Shown: piece after piece, positions 11,495 through 23,082 of the stretch | Layout: every line of letters starts with the position of its first letter | Position numbering within the stretch: the first letter of the stretch is position 1 | Assembly (NCBI GenBank): GCA_950295325.1 | Contig: OX485804.1 | Location: 16,862,001-16,926,000 of the forward strand | Direction: 5' to 3' | From: Polytrichum commune | Taxonomy: Eukaryota > Streptophyta > Polytrichopsida > Polytrichales > Polytrichaceae | Length of the DNA: 64,000 nucleotides | Notes under the pieces: model-generated | What the model was told of the DNA's origin: nothing | Database searches by the model: none | What the model saw: the letters and a program-made list of their open reading frames with translations, nothing else | Made by a program: the position numbers and the translations under genes

Positions 11495-11816
11495 CAATCA
11501 AAGTAAACTCATATTGCAGTCGTAGAACAGGTGCTAGGAGAGATGCGGTTGGACAACCGTGGGTTCTGGAACCCTTTCAGTGCAATCTCTGCCATCACTT
11601 TCATAAGTTAATGACAATTCACCCTCACAGGCTACTGAACACGCTCCTTGAGGTTAAGTACAGGGCGTTCTCAACAGCCCACGCGACGGACATTGCTCTC
11701 TCGGATCGCCTGAGACCAGATATCAAACGCATTCTTCGAATACTCTGATTTCCAAAATAGGACGAAAAAACTTGGACCATTTCTCGATTTGTGCGTGTCA
11801 TCCTTGCGCAGGGGCC

Positions 11817-11848
<32 letters not shown>

Positions 11849-12021
11849 TCTGATGTCTCCGAAGAGACGATTGTAACCACCTCTTTTGAGCAGATAAAAT
11901 CGCTTTGTACGATCTACCAATCCCAATGGGTTCAAAGAAAACAATTCTCACCCTCGCGTTGTAAAATGCTCTTCCTGGATAGACGTATATGTGTTATTCC
12001 GACAAAATTGGAGTAATTAGA
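11495..12021 (-). repeat. Duplicated segment with U6 gene, copy 1
   Basis: About 530 bp here are the reverse complement, with scattered changes, of 62899-63436. Similarity covers the U6 gene, about 150 bp upstream (for example 'cgtctatccaggaagagca' and 'attgttttctttgaaccca') and about 270 bp downstream. This is a segmental copy, not a retroposed RNA. Its outer edge meets the foldback tip. Confidence 0.85.
11765..11868 (-). ncRNA. U6: U6 spliceosomal snRNA
   Basis: On the minus strand the 5' stem-loop GTCTCTTCGGAGAC is followed by the near-invariant U6 core, including ACAGAGAAGATTAGC (the ACAGA box that pairs with the 5' splice site) and the GGATGACACGC region. It ends in CCAAG and six T, the RNA polymerase III stop. 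U6 forms the catalytic centre of the spliceosome with U2. A TTTTAT motif about 30 bp upstream may be the TATA element. I did not find a clean plant upstream sequence element. The 5' stem is fully paired, so this copy looks better preserved than the one near the right end. Confidence 0.92.
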
Positions 12022-13602
12022 AATTTCAACATGGAGCATGGAAACAAAAGAGGCTGCCCACGAATTGTTTTCAAGGACTTAAACAGCCCAGGGAACAGAA
12101 TGCTTGAAATCCTGAATTCTTGCATTCGCACTCATCACAACATGAATTTGCACACAACGTCATGTCCAAGTCAACTACTCCGCCAGCTGACAGTCTGGAC
12201 AAATTTATTGCACTGATTCTATGGATTTTATCAATGGTTTCTAAGTGATTCCATATCTAAGTTGACAAAATCAGTTTTATCTAAATTGGTCATATAATTC
12301 ACATTGCAGGTATTGTTGATTTTGACTCTCAATTGGATGCTACAGACCAGAAAGAGTAGGACACGTAGAATCTGCAAGAGAAAGCCACAGCGATAGAGAA
12401 TGACGAGCTTTTAACGACCATTGACCACAACTCAATGTATGTCTTGCTCATGAAGTTGGATTTGAATGTAGCAGCCGACAATTGCCAACATCTGAAGTGG
12501 TGTGGATGAAACCGAACTCGGAAATGAGTTCACATAACGAAATGATGGCACTGTACATAATTCTCATCAGGAAAAAAATTGGTGCTGAATAAAATCACAT
12601 ATAATATCCATTTTTTCAATGACAAAACAGAAGCGCAACCCAGAGTTCCTAGACAGAATTCAAGAGTCATGTACAACACATCACTGTACAACCTCCACTC
12701 TCATGAGAAAGACATAACACCTTGATGAGGTGAGCTAATTGGATTATCACTTGCAAGCCTCGTGAAGATACCAGGCTCCCGGGCTCCAATATTTACGATC
12801 TCACAAGAACTTCTGGACACTTGCTGCAAGGCCAGAAATGGTTGGACTAAGAAGGCAAGTATGGGTTACAAAAAGTCATAGTCCAACCTTGGGTTATCAC
12901 CTTGGAAGCCAGTCAATACCATTGGTATTCAAGGATTATGTGATGTGAATCCATGATAGAGTTCTTATCTGTATTCTCACAGGGACAGAATCAATAAATT
13001 GCAGGGGTCTTGCCAGGGTTCCTAGTTAGCACTCACACAGCTACTTTAGATGCTCGAGTAACTAAAAGCCTCTCCGGGAGTGACACTCAAAAGTAGGTGT
13101 ATCAAGAGGAAGTGTCAGGAATGGTTTCTAACGTTGACATAAACAGACAAACCAACTTGTGTTGAACTTATTAAAATTTACTTTCATGATGATAATTAGA
13201 GTGGTGCTGTCAAATGACTATGTTTTTGTGCATCTTCAGGTGATGTTTACTAATCATTAGGAAAACCTATCATCAAACTATTTGAGTTTTGGCATTCTTG
13301 GTTACTGTAGGTGTTCTCTTTGGGGGTTCCCCAACAAGACATTACAAGAGCTCATCACAAACCATTCTTTCTCACCAAACAGAATGTAATCAGAACAGAT
13401 TCGCCTCGCACTCACAAGTCTTGCTGTGAAGAAAGTTTACATATCAAGCACTGAGGCAAAAATATTGGAAAGCTTCAACGGTTTGCAACTTGCTGAGACA
13501 AATGAACAGGGTGAATCCCATCAATGACAAATGTAGTAGCCTGAAAAGGGTTATCAAATCCTATGGTAACTTCACACTTTGCAAATCTTTAGCTTGCTGC
13601 CA
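12022..13602. other. Intergenic stretch, nothing recognised
   Basis: Downstream of the minus-strand LSMT-like gene; part must be its 3' UTR. A plus-strand stretch near 12314-12430 begins after a splice-like 'cattgcag' and translates to IVDFDSQLDATDQKE before a stop. It may be an old exon relic but I do not recognise it. Confidence 0.35.
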
Positions 13603-16600
13603 CTACTTCTCAAGAAAGTCGATGTTCCATTTAAATAGATTGAACAAGCCTCCACTTGCTCGTTTTGCTTTACCATTGGCTCCAACATCCTCACTACCTG
13701 TGGAAGGCATGGATCGAAGTCCACGTAAATCGGTTCGAAGTATCTGACAAATCAACAAAATCCACTTTTAGAATGCATCCTCTGAGTGATCAATTAACGA
13801 ACATTGTGTCTCACTTTGAGCTGTCAAGCACATAATGAGTTCTAGCTACATATAGTGAATATTCCAGCTCAAACCTGCTAAATAAACATAGACCATTCAA
13901 AATGAAGACGGATAAAAGTGGAGTAGCTCACATGTTGTAACCTAAACAATATACGTTGCTCATTTCGACAAAGAGCCACCGAAAACTCTCGCATCATTTC
14001 TTTTCTGCTGAGACGAGGAGCACCAATATCTGCTTGCTTCACTTCATTGGACTCCTCATCATTCACCTGTCAACATTTTCAAGATGCTTGATTCGCTGAG
14101 ATACAATAACTGAAGAATTATCAGGAAACGTCTCACATGTGTACTTTAACTCTCGTGGAGCCAATGACTTTGCATATCCCAGGAAAAACATATGCCTGTA
14201 CCATGTGAGGTGAAGTGTCTAAGATACCTTATCAGAATTATGCACAATTGAAATCAAAATATCCAAGTCTGACCTTTGCCACCTGCTTGACAATATTACC
14301 TCCAAGAATTTAGTGTACTCAGAAATGGAATTTTCACAAACTGCCAGCATCCTCTCATATGCATTCTTTTCATCTTCTACAGAAAGAACTGCTTCCAAGT
14401 CAGAAGCCATATTTGCAGTAGCTCCTGCTTCTGTTGCTCCTACAGCCATCTATCTGGGCATGCCGAGTACCAATGGTTATTATTGCGGTCAAATCAACGT
14501 GAATCCTCAGTCAAACATCTGTCTCAAGAAACATCGCCGAGCCAACATATGATTTCATGACTAGCTTACCTAGGGCACTTACTTTCTCTACATTCTAAAC
14601 TCTAGCTCTCACTCCACAAGACCACAAATCTGGTAGTATGAGCAGTGTCTTTTGTATTGGATGAGCTTTTCTACTTATCAAATGGAGATTCTGCCAAGAG
14701 CCAGAATGAGCTTAATTAATTGACATGTTTCCTGTATAGATATTTATGGTAAAACACATTACATTACAAGGGTACCTAAAAATGGAAGCACATACCTTTG
14801 AGAGTTGGGCAGGACTCATGGACTGGATGACAATTAACCGAGCATATGCCAATAACTGTGCAGGCATACCATCTTTTCTTATTGGAAACCTCTGTGGCCT
14901 AATACTGTCAAGGACATCAAAAGAAAATCTGGAGCTCGCCAAGAGAACATTTTGATAGAAGGTTATGAAATTTGAACTCCACGTTGACCTACAAATACAT
15001 GTGACCGATATCACTAAACCCTTGAAAATAGAGTACTTGCATTGTTCCCTGGAACCAAACAGCCATAACTTGTGACTAACCTTTGACAAATAAAAAATCC
15101 TCATTTAAATTGATGCATATAATATCAAGGATACGATGAGAGACCCTGGTCCTTGAGGGCTGTTAGCTTGGCCTCATATAGTGGATCCTCGTCATCAAGA
15201 GCCAATTCCAGCTCCACAAAGTCGTAAGGGTTGGACTCTGATGGGATAAAGCCATATGCAATCAAAAGTTCTCCACTTGACCTTTTCCCATAGGAAATGA
15301 AAACCTGCATCCACAAGAAACCAACTCAATTGATATTAACCACTCAATTGTTGCTACATATTTAGATTTAAGTTGATCAGGATCATACAATAGATCCCTA
15401 ACAAACATAAGGCTTTTGAAAACTGACCTGCTCTCCGGATTGATAGGAACGGTCGGTGGTGAACACAACCGACTTTGCATTATTCTGGTCGAAATCCAGA
15501 AAAGCATCCACCTGTAGACCACCAAAGGAGATTGTTAGAAGCCAGAAGATATAATGTGCACACAAAATGTGGATTCATTGCATAAAAGGACACTTGAACA
15601 TCTAGATCACAAGAGAATACATTAGAAAATGTGAAATACCTGAGGGTTATGGTTCAACATGTCAGCCCATGGCACCAGTGCCAGTTTTCCTAGTGATGGC
15701 AACCTCACCTGTTTAAACCAGGTATAGGTAGTCAACGACTTGGTTATTGCATGTAAGATCAATTTCAATAAGGTTCATTATCTGTTAAACCTCATCATAT
15801 AAGGATGCTCTCCTATACTCCTGTACTTGAGAGCTTGTGACAACCTGACTAAAAGAATCCACAGATCAAAATACCAAGAGCACACTTTCATAATCTACCC
15901 CAGAATGCAGTCAAGCTGTGGCAACATGAACGTAATTGTAATGGAATTTGGAGAATTTTAGTGCAAGGTAGGGGCAGCTTACAAGTCGGGAGAAGAGTAT
16001 CCCGAATGCCCATTTGAATGTGTCCAAGGAATAAACCTGGCAAAATAACTTGACAAATATTAAAACTCCAAGTTTCTAATCAACAGTGAACCAACATGGC
16101 AGCTACTTAATGAGTAAACCAATACCTCTCTTGAAAGCAAAATAAAAAGTACACCAGATGTAGGGAGTTTCATAAACAATAAGCAAAAGCAACATATATT
16201 TGAATTACCTCTGTTGGAAACACCTCTGGATACTTGGAAAAGATGGTTGCACGCAAATCTCGGTATCTGTTGTAGGCCATTTCCAAGTCAGTAATTCCAA
16301 GCCCTCCAACATCTACCCAATGATTCTACTCCCCTAACTCAAAGATATCCTCACAAGTAACACAACACCCTGGAACTAACAAAAATTGCTTGATCATTTA
16401 CTAGAAACTTCACCACAGGTCAGGCAAGAATATGAGCCTACGTCTCTGTGACATCTCGAATGCACTCTAAAGCTCTCTCTCTGACAGGTGAGGCTGCCAA
16501 CCAAGTGTTGACCTCTGCTTCGGTCCTGTCCCAGAAAACCCACCAGCCTTCCAAGATGACTTCAAGAGCTTTCATTGCAGAGTATATGTGGCAGAACAAG

Positions 16601-19047
16601 GTCACCATTACAGCACCAGTCTAATCTTCTTGGTGCCAAGCATAAAAAAACTCTACCCAGATATGTCTTTGTCCACATGGTATTCCAATAAGTAACAACA
16701 TGAATGCACAAAATAGTTTAATGCTTCATTATGGAAAAGCACCATCACAACCTCTAATCTCTAGAAATGAAATTCCTCAAAAGACCATAAACCTACCATT
16801 GCAAGATGGATGTAGGATTCTGGGGCAAAGTGGCAAAGTACGGAAACCAGCGGGATGATGCACCTAAACTTGCTTCACTTATTAAGAATATTGCAAGCCT
16901 GGGCCATTCTGGTAAACCAGCAGCCTTCACTATCTCCCCTGCCTCAGAACAACCCCATTCCTGCTCCACAGCATCACAAAATGACATCTCGTGAGCATGC
17001 CACTAAACTTTGCATGAGATATTGCTTATCTTTCACCTGGGGCAGAAAGATTGGCCCTACAATCCATGTACACCTCTCAAACTAGAGTATGGCATCTTAA
17101 ACCACATATGGATTATTTATGAAGGTCCTTATTTTACAACCTGCCCTACAAGGTTATTCAGCAGAGCATTCTTAAGTAGCGTAGTTGGCATTCTCCCTAG
17201 ATAAGCATCTTGGAGAGCGTACACTGGGTGAAATTATTTTTGGTAAGCTCTTTAAGTTGAATATTAGCAGATGGGAGAAGGCTTTGTCCGAAGATAGGTA
17301 ACAATGAGGTGTCAACTAATGAGAGCTTGCCACTTGGGCATTCATGCCTGCAATCAAGGACCTTAATTCTTGAAAAATTATTCTGAAGCTAGAATAAGAA
17401 GAGAACGTTCTCACACATGCTTAAGAATGCTATAAAGCTCTCCTAGATTTTTAGAAAAAAATTGAATGAATCTTACCATGGATGAAGGAATGTTTCCAAT
17501 TCCAAAGTGTTTGATGTCACTTTAAACAGAGGAAATCTTATACTTTGAGCATACATCTGTTTTCTTTCCTCAGTTCTGCAAGTGTTGATTACCAACCACT
17601 TGCATGCTTAAACCCTACAGCGACATGAAATGAAACACTTCAACGTACCGATTCAGAGGTGATGATGATCCTGGATGGGACAAACAACAATCGCTCACCC
17701 TGACGAAGGCTCTGTGTTGCCACGAGGCCCCTTTCTCCAGAATCGACTCGGTCTAGCACCAGCTTTTGCTGTGCAACGCCCTCTTTCTCCAGCCAATCTC
17801 CTAGCAGAGAACCATTCTCCAAGGACTGAGGATCACATCCCCAGCTCACACTTGTCCTCTTTCTGTCAACACATAACCCCTATCAACTTTTCCTCATACT
17901 AAATCGCATTCCACAGCTGTGCAATGGTGGCTGCAATTGATTCATCCCAGCTCTGAGCCAGTAATGATAAACTTGTCAATTTGAAAATTGTGAGACCGGC
18001 CAGTTTATGTTGCTAGACCCTAAATGTATTGCCAATGCTACTAATCAGTGTCCATGTCCAATGCACGACAATGCACAACAATGCACATTTCAATGCTACT
18101 AATGTACTGGCAACATTTATCTATGCCTTATAAAGCACACAATACTTTTCTTTTTTGCATAGAAGTATAGGAGCAGCAGCTGATATTTCTATTAAACTTG
18201 TTGATGAAGAAGTGCGTTTGTTTACCGAGTCCAGGTAAGGCCCTTGACTCAATGTGCAGGTCCAGAGACGACCGGGGTTAACTAATCTTTTGCAAGACCA
18301 GAACAATTTCAAGCCATGAAATCGTCACTTCTTTCAACTCAATGAGCAGGTGACTTCAAGAGACGATGGTAAAAATGAAGCACACATAGATTCATAAGAC
18401 TCGCATGACATCACAGATCAGAACGTGGAAACAACATTTACCAGCAGGACACATTCCGAATTGCCAATTTTTCGTTCTCATACCAAGTAAAAAAGCCAAC
18501 CCAGACGCGTAACTAATTGACCCACTGGGACACGAGACAGACAAACTAAACACCCCAGAAATCGTAATCTCTAAAGCTAGAAACTCTGGTGCCATACTTG
18601 AATGATTCTCAAGATGGAATAAAAAAATTCTAGAGCTTACATATACAGATTCTCCGGAACCATTCACGTGTTTCCATTCCAAAAATCATTAAGAAGGTGC
18701 ACATCGATAGAAGCGGGAAATAAAAAATGGTACAATAAAAGATTCTGATAAGCTATCGGAGAAATTTTTACCCTTAATTGTTTCACTATTCCCAATGATT
18801 CTTAAGGCGGTCTTCAATTCGAGAAAAGCGCATCAAAAATGAAGCAAGAAGAACGCAAGAGAGACATGTAGGGGTATGTAAGATTTTGCGGTCGAATTTA
18901 CCTGTCTTTCTCTTTAATTTTTTGTTGCAAGCACACGACGCGAATTCCTGAGCTTACGGTCGACGAAGCGATATGCGACGGGCGCGGGGTAGAGAATTTG
19001 GGAGCGAAGGAAGAGCGGAGAAGGCCAAGAGAGGCCATGGCCGCCAT
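13603..19047 (-). CDS. Plastid SET-domain methyltransferase, Rubisco LSMT-like
   Basis: Thirteen exons can be joined with matching phase and GT-AG borders: 19047-18902, 17862-17649, 16987-16797, 16525-16442, 16266-16209, 16036-15983, 15708-15640, 15511-15428, 15304-15135, 14928-14796, 14449-14300, 14066-13932, 13743-13603. They give about 542 residues, normal for the LSMT family. The N-terminus (MAAMASLGLLRSSFAPKF), rich in Ser and Arg, fits a chloroplast transit peptide. SET parts follow: GERGLVATQSLRQGERLLFVP, YSLDTFKWAFGILFSRL, then VPWADMLNHNPQ (cofactor-binding N-H motif) and VFISYGKRSSGELLIAYGF, with the likely catalytic Tyr. The rest (RFPIRKDGMPAQLLAYARL onwards) is the Rubisco-substrate-binding domain. 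The family methylates lysines of Rubisco large subunit or plastid aldolase; the real substrate here is unknown. No stops or frameshifts. Confidence 0.88.
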
Positions 19048-19301
19048 CACCGAGCTCCGGAGAAACCAGCTCTGCCGCTCTATCCACTCCACGTTCCCAA
19101 AGAGGTCTCAAGCGAGGTCCTCAGCCACGGTGGATGCAGTGAGGTCCGTGTTACCTCCGTTTGGGACTTGGCATTTGGACACTTAGTGTCCAAAAATACA
19201 CACACCTAAAAACCAACACTGCGCTAAATACCTAGTCATATTAGCTTGGGTGGGAAAATTAACGTGGGTCACTCCAATTATCTACTTGAGGTGGAAATTA
19301 C
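19048..19301 (-). promoter_or_regulatory. Short remaining promoter of the LSMT-like gene
   Basis: Only about 255 bp separate the ATG from the target duplication of the Harbinger element. The region is GC-rich near the start codon and holds no clear TATA box. The original promoter may have been displaced by more than 22 kb. Confidence 0.4.
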
Positions 19302-19322
19302 TAAAGGTATGTTCGCACCTGG

Positions 19323-20735
19323 TGTTAGGGTGAGATAGAACCGGCGGTGCTACGGCATTATCTCACAGCATATTCACACTATCAGTTGTTAGCAAACGCC
19401 GAACCTACGTGGCCGACGACGTGGCCTGAAGATAAGACTGGTTTTAGTGAGAAAGCGTCAGTTTACTTTGAGAAAATTCAGGCACTACTGGGAGCTTCTA
19501 CTTAATTACAAATCTTCCTATTTTATACATTCCAGAAACGTAGTTGCGGTTCTATGTAAAGGAGCAGTGCGTGGCACATTAACAAAGAGCGATGGTAGAT
19601 AACATCCTCGATACTCTGCTATTTCCGAGGACTTTTTCCATCCTTGGGCACAGTCTTGCGACTCCGAGCAATGGATCTGGGAAGAATGTGCGGCGGAACA
19701 CTACAAAGTGAAGGGTTGAGTACCCTGCGTTCTCACACGACGCCTCGTCGCCTCTACAACAGCGCTGCTCCAGGTACGTCCCTGCATCCAGCTTGTGTTA
19801 TTTCCATGAGTTTTTCGTAGTTTTTTTCATTCTACACTGTTGACGTCTACAATTGTAGATCTCCGTGGACTTTACACGTTCCTGAATGCTGCATGGATCG
19901 TCTACTAATCACTATATTCGTTAATTTGGGATTTTTTCAGCATTTTGAGACAGTTACAAATATAAGAACATGGATAAAATCACACAGATATTGGAGAATG
20001 TTGTAAGATGCAAATGCTTTGAAGCGGGTGTTCATATCAACAACCCAATTAAGAATTCATATCAAAATGGTTTAGGTAGGACGACCCAAACATTAGACCA
20101 TGTTGTTGTGGTCCATATATTAATTTGAGACAAGAGAAAATCTCAAATTAACGAATATAATGATACTAATGTTGGTTTAGGGTTCACAATGCGGCAAGTT
20201 TATTTAGTACTCTGTGCTTTATCTAGAGTTGCATAGAAACACTTTGCACACCCCTCACATGTGCCCTCAAGAATCAGCTAGACTATGAGCGCCGCCCATG
20301 TGCACTGTTGAAGATTGACATACTGCAGAATTCAAACGTGAACAGAGATGAATTTTTTCCTTACACAACGCATGCAGATTTTAACTTCAATGCTATGTAT
20401 GTATTGGTTTTGTTATGCAATGTACAACGTACTTATCATCGCCATGGAGAATTGTTGGTACTCGCATATGTTTAGTGGTCCAATACGCCCCACTGCCATT
20501 CCTGGTGACGGTACGACTTTTCTTTCATTCCTTGTCATGCTCAGCACAATGGGCTCTGTATTCGTGTGTCGTCGAAAATACTGACCCAGCCTGACATTAC
20601 AGAACAACTCTCTGATGTTTCAATGAGAATTTCTCTAAACAATATTATTATCTCTTAACATTGTGATGCAACTGCAGGCTCCATGCTACTCCCTACTTTT
20701 TCACAAACACGGGCAACAGGTCGGCTCTCTCGGCT
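19323..20735. other. Harbinger left non-coding part
   Basis: Subterminal and leader DNA before the Myb-like gene. A splice-acceptor-like 'caactgcag' lies about 60 bp before the coding part, so a 5' exon may exist but was not located. Confidence 0.4.
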
Positions 20736-22148
20736 TTGCCACGTTCGGCACCAGAAATCAATCCACTTGTAACCGGCCCAAGTCCGCCGAAGCGTGCACG
20801 GAAGGACAGAGGGCCCAATTGGAGTCCGCAAGAAATCGTTGTTTTGATCACAGCAAGGCGTGAGCAGTATCTTCGTGAGCTGGACACCGTCGATGGTCGG
20901 GATTTAATGACCCCGGACACCAACAAATGGATCCATGTCTCATACTTTGTGAATACTGCAGGCTTTTCCCCAATTCCACGTGACGGTCCCGCCTGCAAAA
21001 CTAAGTGGAACCAGCTAGTACCTGACTACAAGCGCATCGCAGGTTACTTAAGCAAAACGGGGCGGAATGTTGTTGATTATTGGGATTTAAGTTGTGCGGA
21101 GAGGAAAGTTGAGGGCCTCCCACGAGTGTTCGCTCACGATGTCTACGAAGCGATTCATGAGTGGTACGGAAATCGGCCGATAATTCAACCACCCTATGTG
21201 CGAGACACATTAGCTCCAAGCGACGGCAACTATCGTCCTGTACTTTCACAAGCTTAGCAAGAATACGAGGGTGGTAGTGAACCTGACACTGAAGACCCTA
21301 CGGACTTCCCTCCACCTGATACTGTGCAGGCAACTGAGGACACTACACCACCGCGTTCGCCTCGTGTGCCGTTGTCCACTCATTCGCGTAGCACTGGTCC
21401 GAGCGAGCACGTTGGAACTCCTCAGTCTAGGCCCTACACCGGCCTCCCTCCAGGTATAACACTGCACTACATCAGTTCATCAGAAACATCTCATTTTGCA
21501 GTGCAACGGCGCCCAGGGAACATAGGCGTGAAGAGGAAGAGTGTATCTGGCCATGTTGTTATTGCAGAAGCGACGAAAGCAACAGGTGCGGTAATGGCAC
21601 AGCAAATGCAAGACATTGCGGACGCGTCTCGAGACCTTGAGCGTTCAAAGATAGAAGTGCAACTTAAACTTTTCAGTGAGCAAATGTCATACCAGCAGGA
21701 GAAAGATCGCCGTTTATACGAAAATGCAGCTATTGCAAATGACAACGCCAGATTGAGTATATTGAAACAGGGGGAGATGGTGTCATGCTTGTCCCACCTC
21801 TCCACTGTTTTGAGCAATTCTTTATCTATGAACATGAATTTTGCATACCCCAGCATGCCTCAAACGGCACCCCAAGAGCACAACACAAGTGGTGCCTCAT
21901 TCTATGCTGCAGTGTCTCACAGCGCATCAGCCCACACAGCCGGACAAGTGCCCCCAGTGGGCACTGTTACTGCCAACCACAGTAGCCTCGGAGGAAATGA
22001 GGACCGCAACTTCAAAAACAATAACAGTGGGGACGATCTACCGAACAACCTCGACATGGAAACAACCTCCATCAATGCTACCTTCCCACCTGATGCTACT
22101 GTGAACGATGGAGCACTGACTAACTACACGGCTGCCCATGCTCTCTGA
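20736..22148 (+). pseudogene. Harbinger Myb/SANT-like partner protein, one stop
   Basis: One continuous frame of about 470 codons, interrupted only by TAG at 21255. The N-terminal part has the trihelix/Myb-like pattern of PIF/Harbinger partner proteins: NWSPQEIVVLITARREQYLREL, then DGPACKTKWNQLVPDYKRIAGYL, then NVVDYWDLSCAERK and the VFAHDVYEAIHEWYG segment. After the stop the frame continues through a Pro/Ser/Thr-rich linker to a helical part (AQQMQDIADASRDLERSKIEVQ, shortened here to the recognisable core) likely used for oligomerisation or transposase contact. In this superfamily the Myb-like protein carries the transposase to the nucleus and helps bind the ends. No ATG begins the frame, so the true start lies in an upstream exon. 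The CACTA element sits 115 bp after its stop. Confidence 0.75.
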
Positions 22149-22284
22149 TGATAGTTCAATCTATAGCTGCCCTACGCAGTTCTATAGAAAAAGCCCCGGC
22201 CCAACTCCCATAAAGAGTGTTATGCACCTGTACACATACATGTGCATTTGTTTTAGAATGTGACACTACAACAGATTGGGTATT

Positions 22285-22760
22285 TTGTGACTGACATTTA
22301 TGACTGCCTTAAGTCATAAAATCCCAAAATGTGACTGACGAGGCTCCGGATGAGGATGATGCGCGCGGTGACTGGGTCTAGTCATTACCGACGAGTCGCT
22401 TCGGACATGAGTCATATGAATATATACGGTTGTGGAGGCGTATAAAATGACAGATTCTACGATCCCCACTGCACGTGGGGCATACCTTGACTAGCCTTGG
22501 AGTCTGTGCCCTTTTTTGACCTGCCCGGGCATAAAAAATACCAAACCGACATGGCATGTGACTCCATGTAGTCATGTTTTCTGCTGACGTGTAATATGAC
22601 TTGCATGTGTCATAATTTTGCCACGTGGCAAACCACGTGGAATGTGACTACTAGTTTTTTGACTGCTTATAGTCATGTTTTTTGACTGCGTTAGTCACAT
22701 TTTCAGCGGGGATGACATTATTATATGACGTTCTGTAGTCATATTCTTAGTAACATGTTC
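22285..22760. repeat. CACTA left subterminal repeats
   Basis: At least eight copies of TGACT or AGTCA cores, often as hairpins such as tatgactgccttaagtcata. Such arrays next to CACTA ends normally bind the TnpA-type protein. No gene in this stretch. Confidence 0.7.
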
Positions 22761-23082
22761 TGCACAATGTGACATGATGGAGTGATATTCGCGTAGATGG
22801 AGAGTCACATTGCGTAGTTCTTTGTGCGTTGTGGTAACTGTATTGAGTTAGATTCATATTACTTGCAATTTTGAATGTCAGTCACATTTCGTGGCACATC
22901 CCAAGCAATGACGACACATTCAAGTCATGCGCTACATGACTGAGCCAAATAAGAAATTGAGCACACAAATTGAACACATAAATTTCAATAACTTCAACGA
23001 CTTTATGTAGTCAATGTCTCCAAGCATATCCAAATGTGTTCATCTTTCCTACATGACCCCTAAATGCGTAAACTACCGAAAT

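Noticed and set aside
10308-11506. Matching open frames of about 100 codons on both arms of the foldback
   Set aside because: The identity follows from the palindrome; no homologue pattern, and the older family copy lacks the frame.
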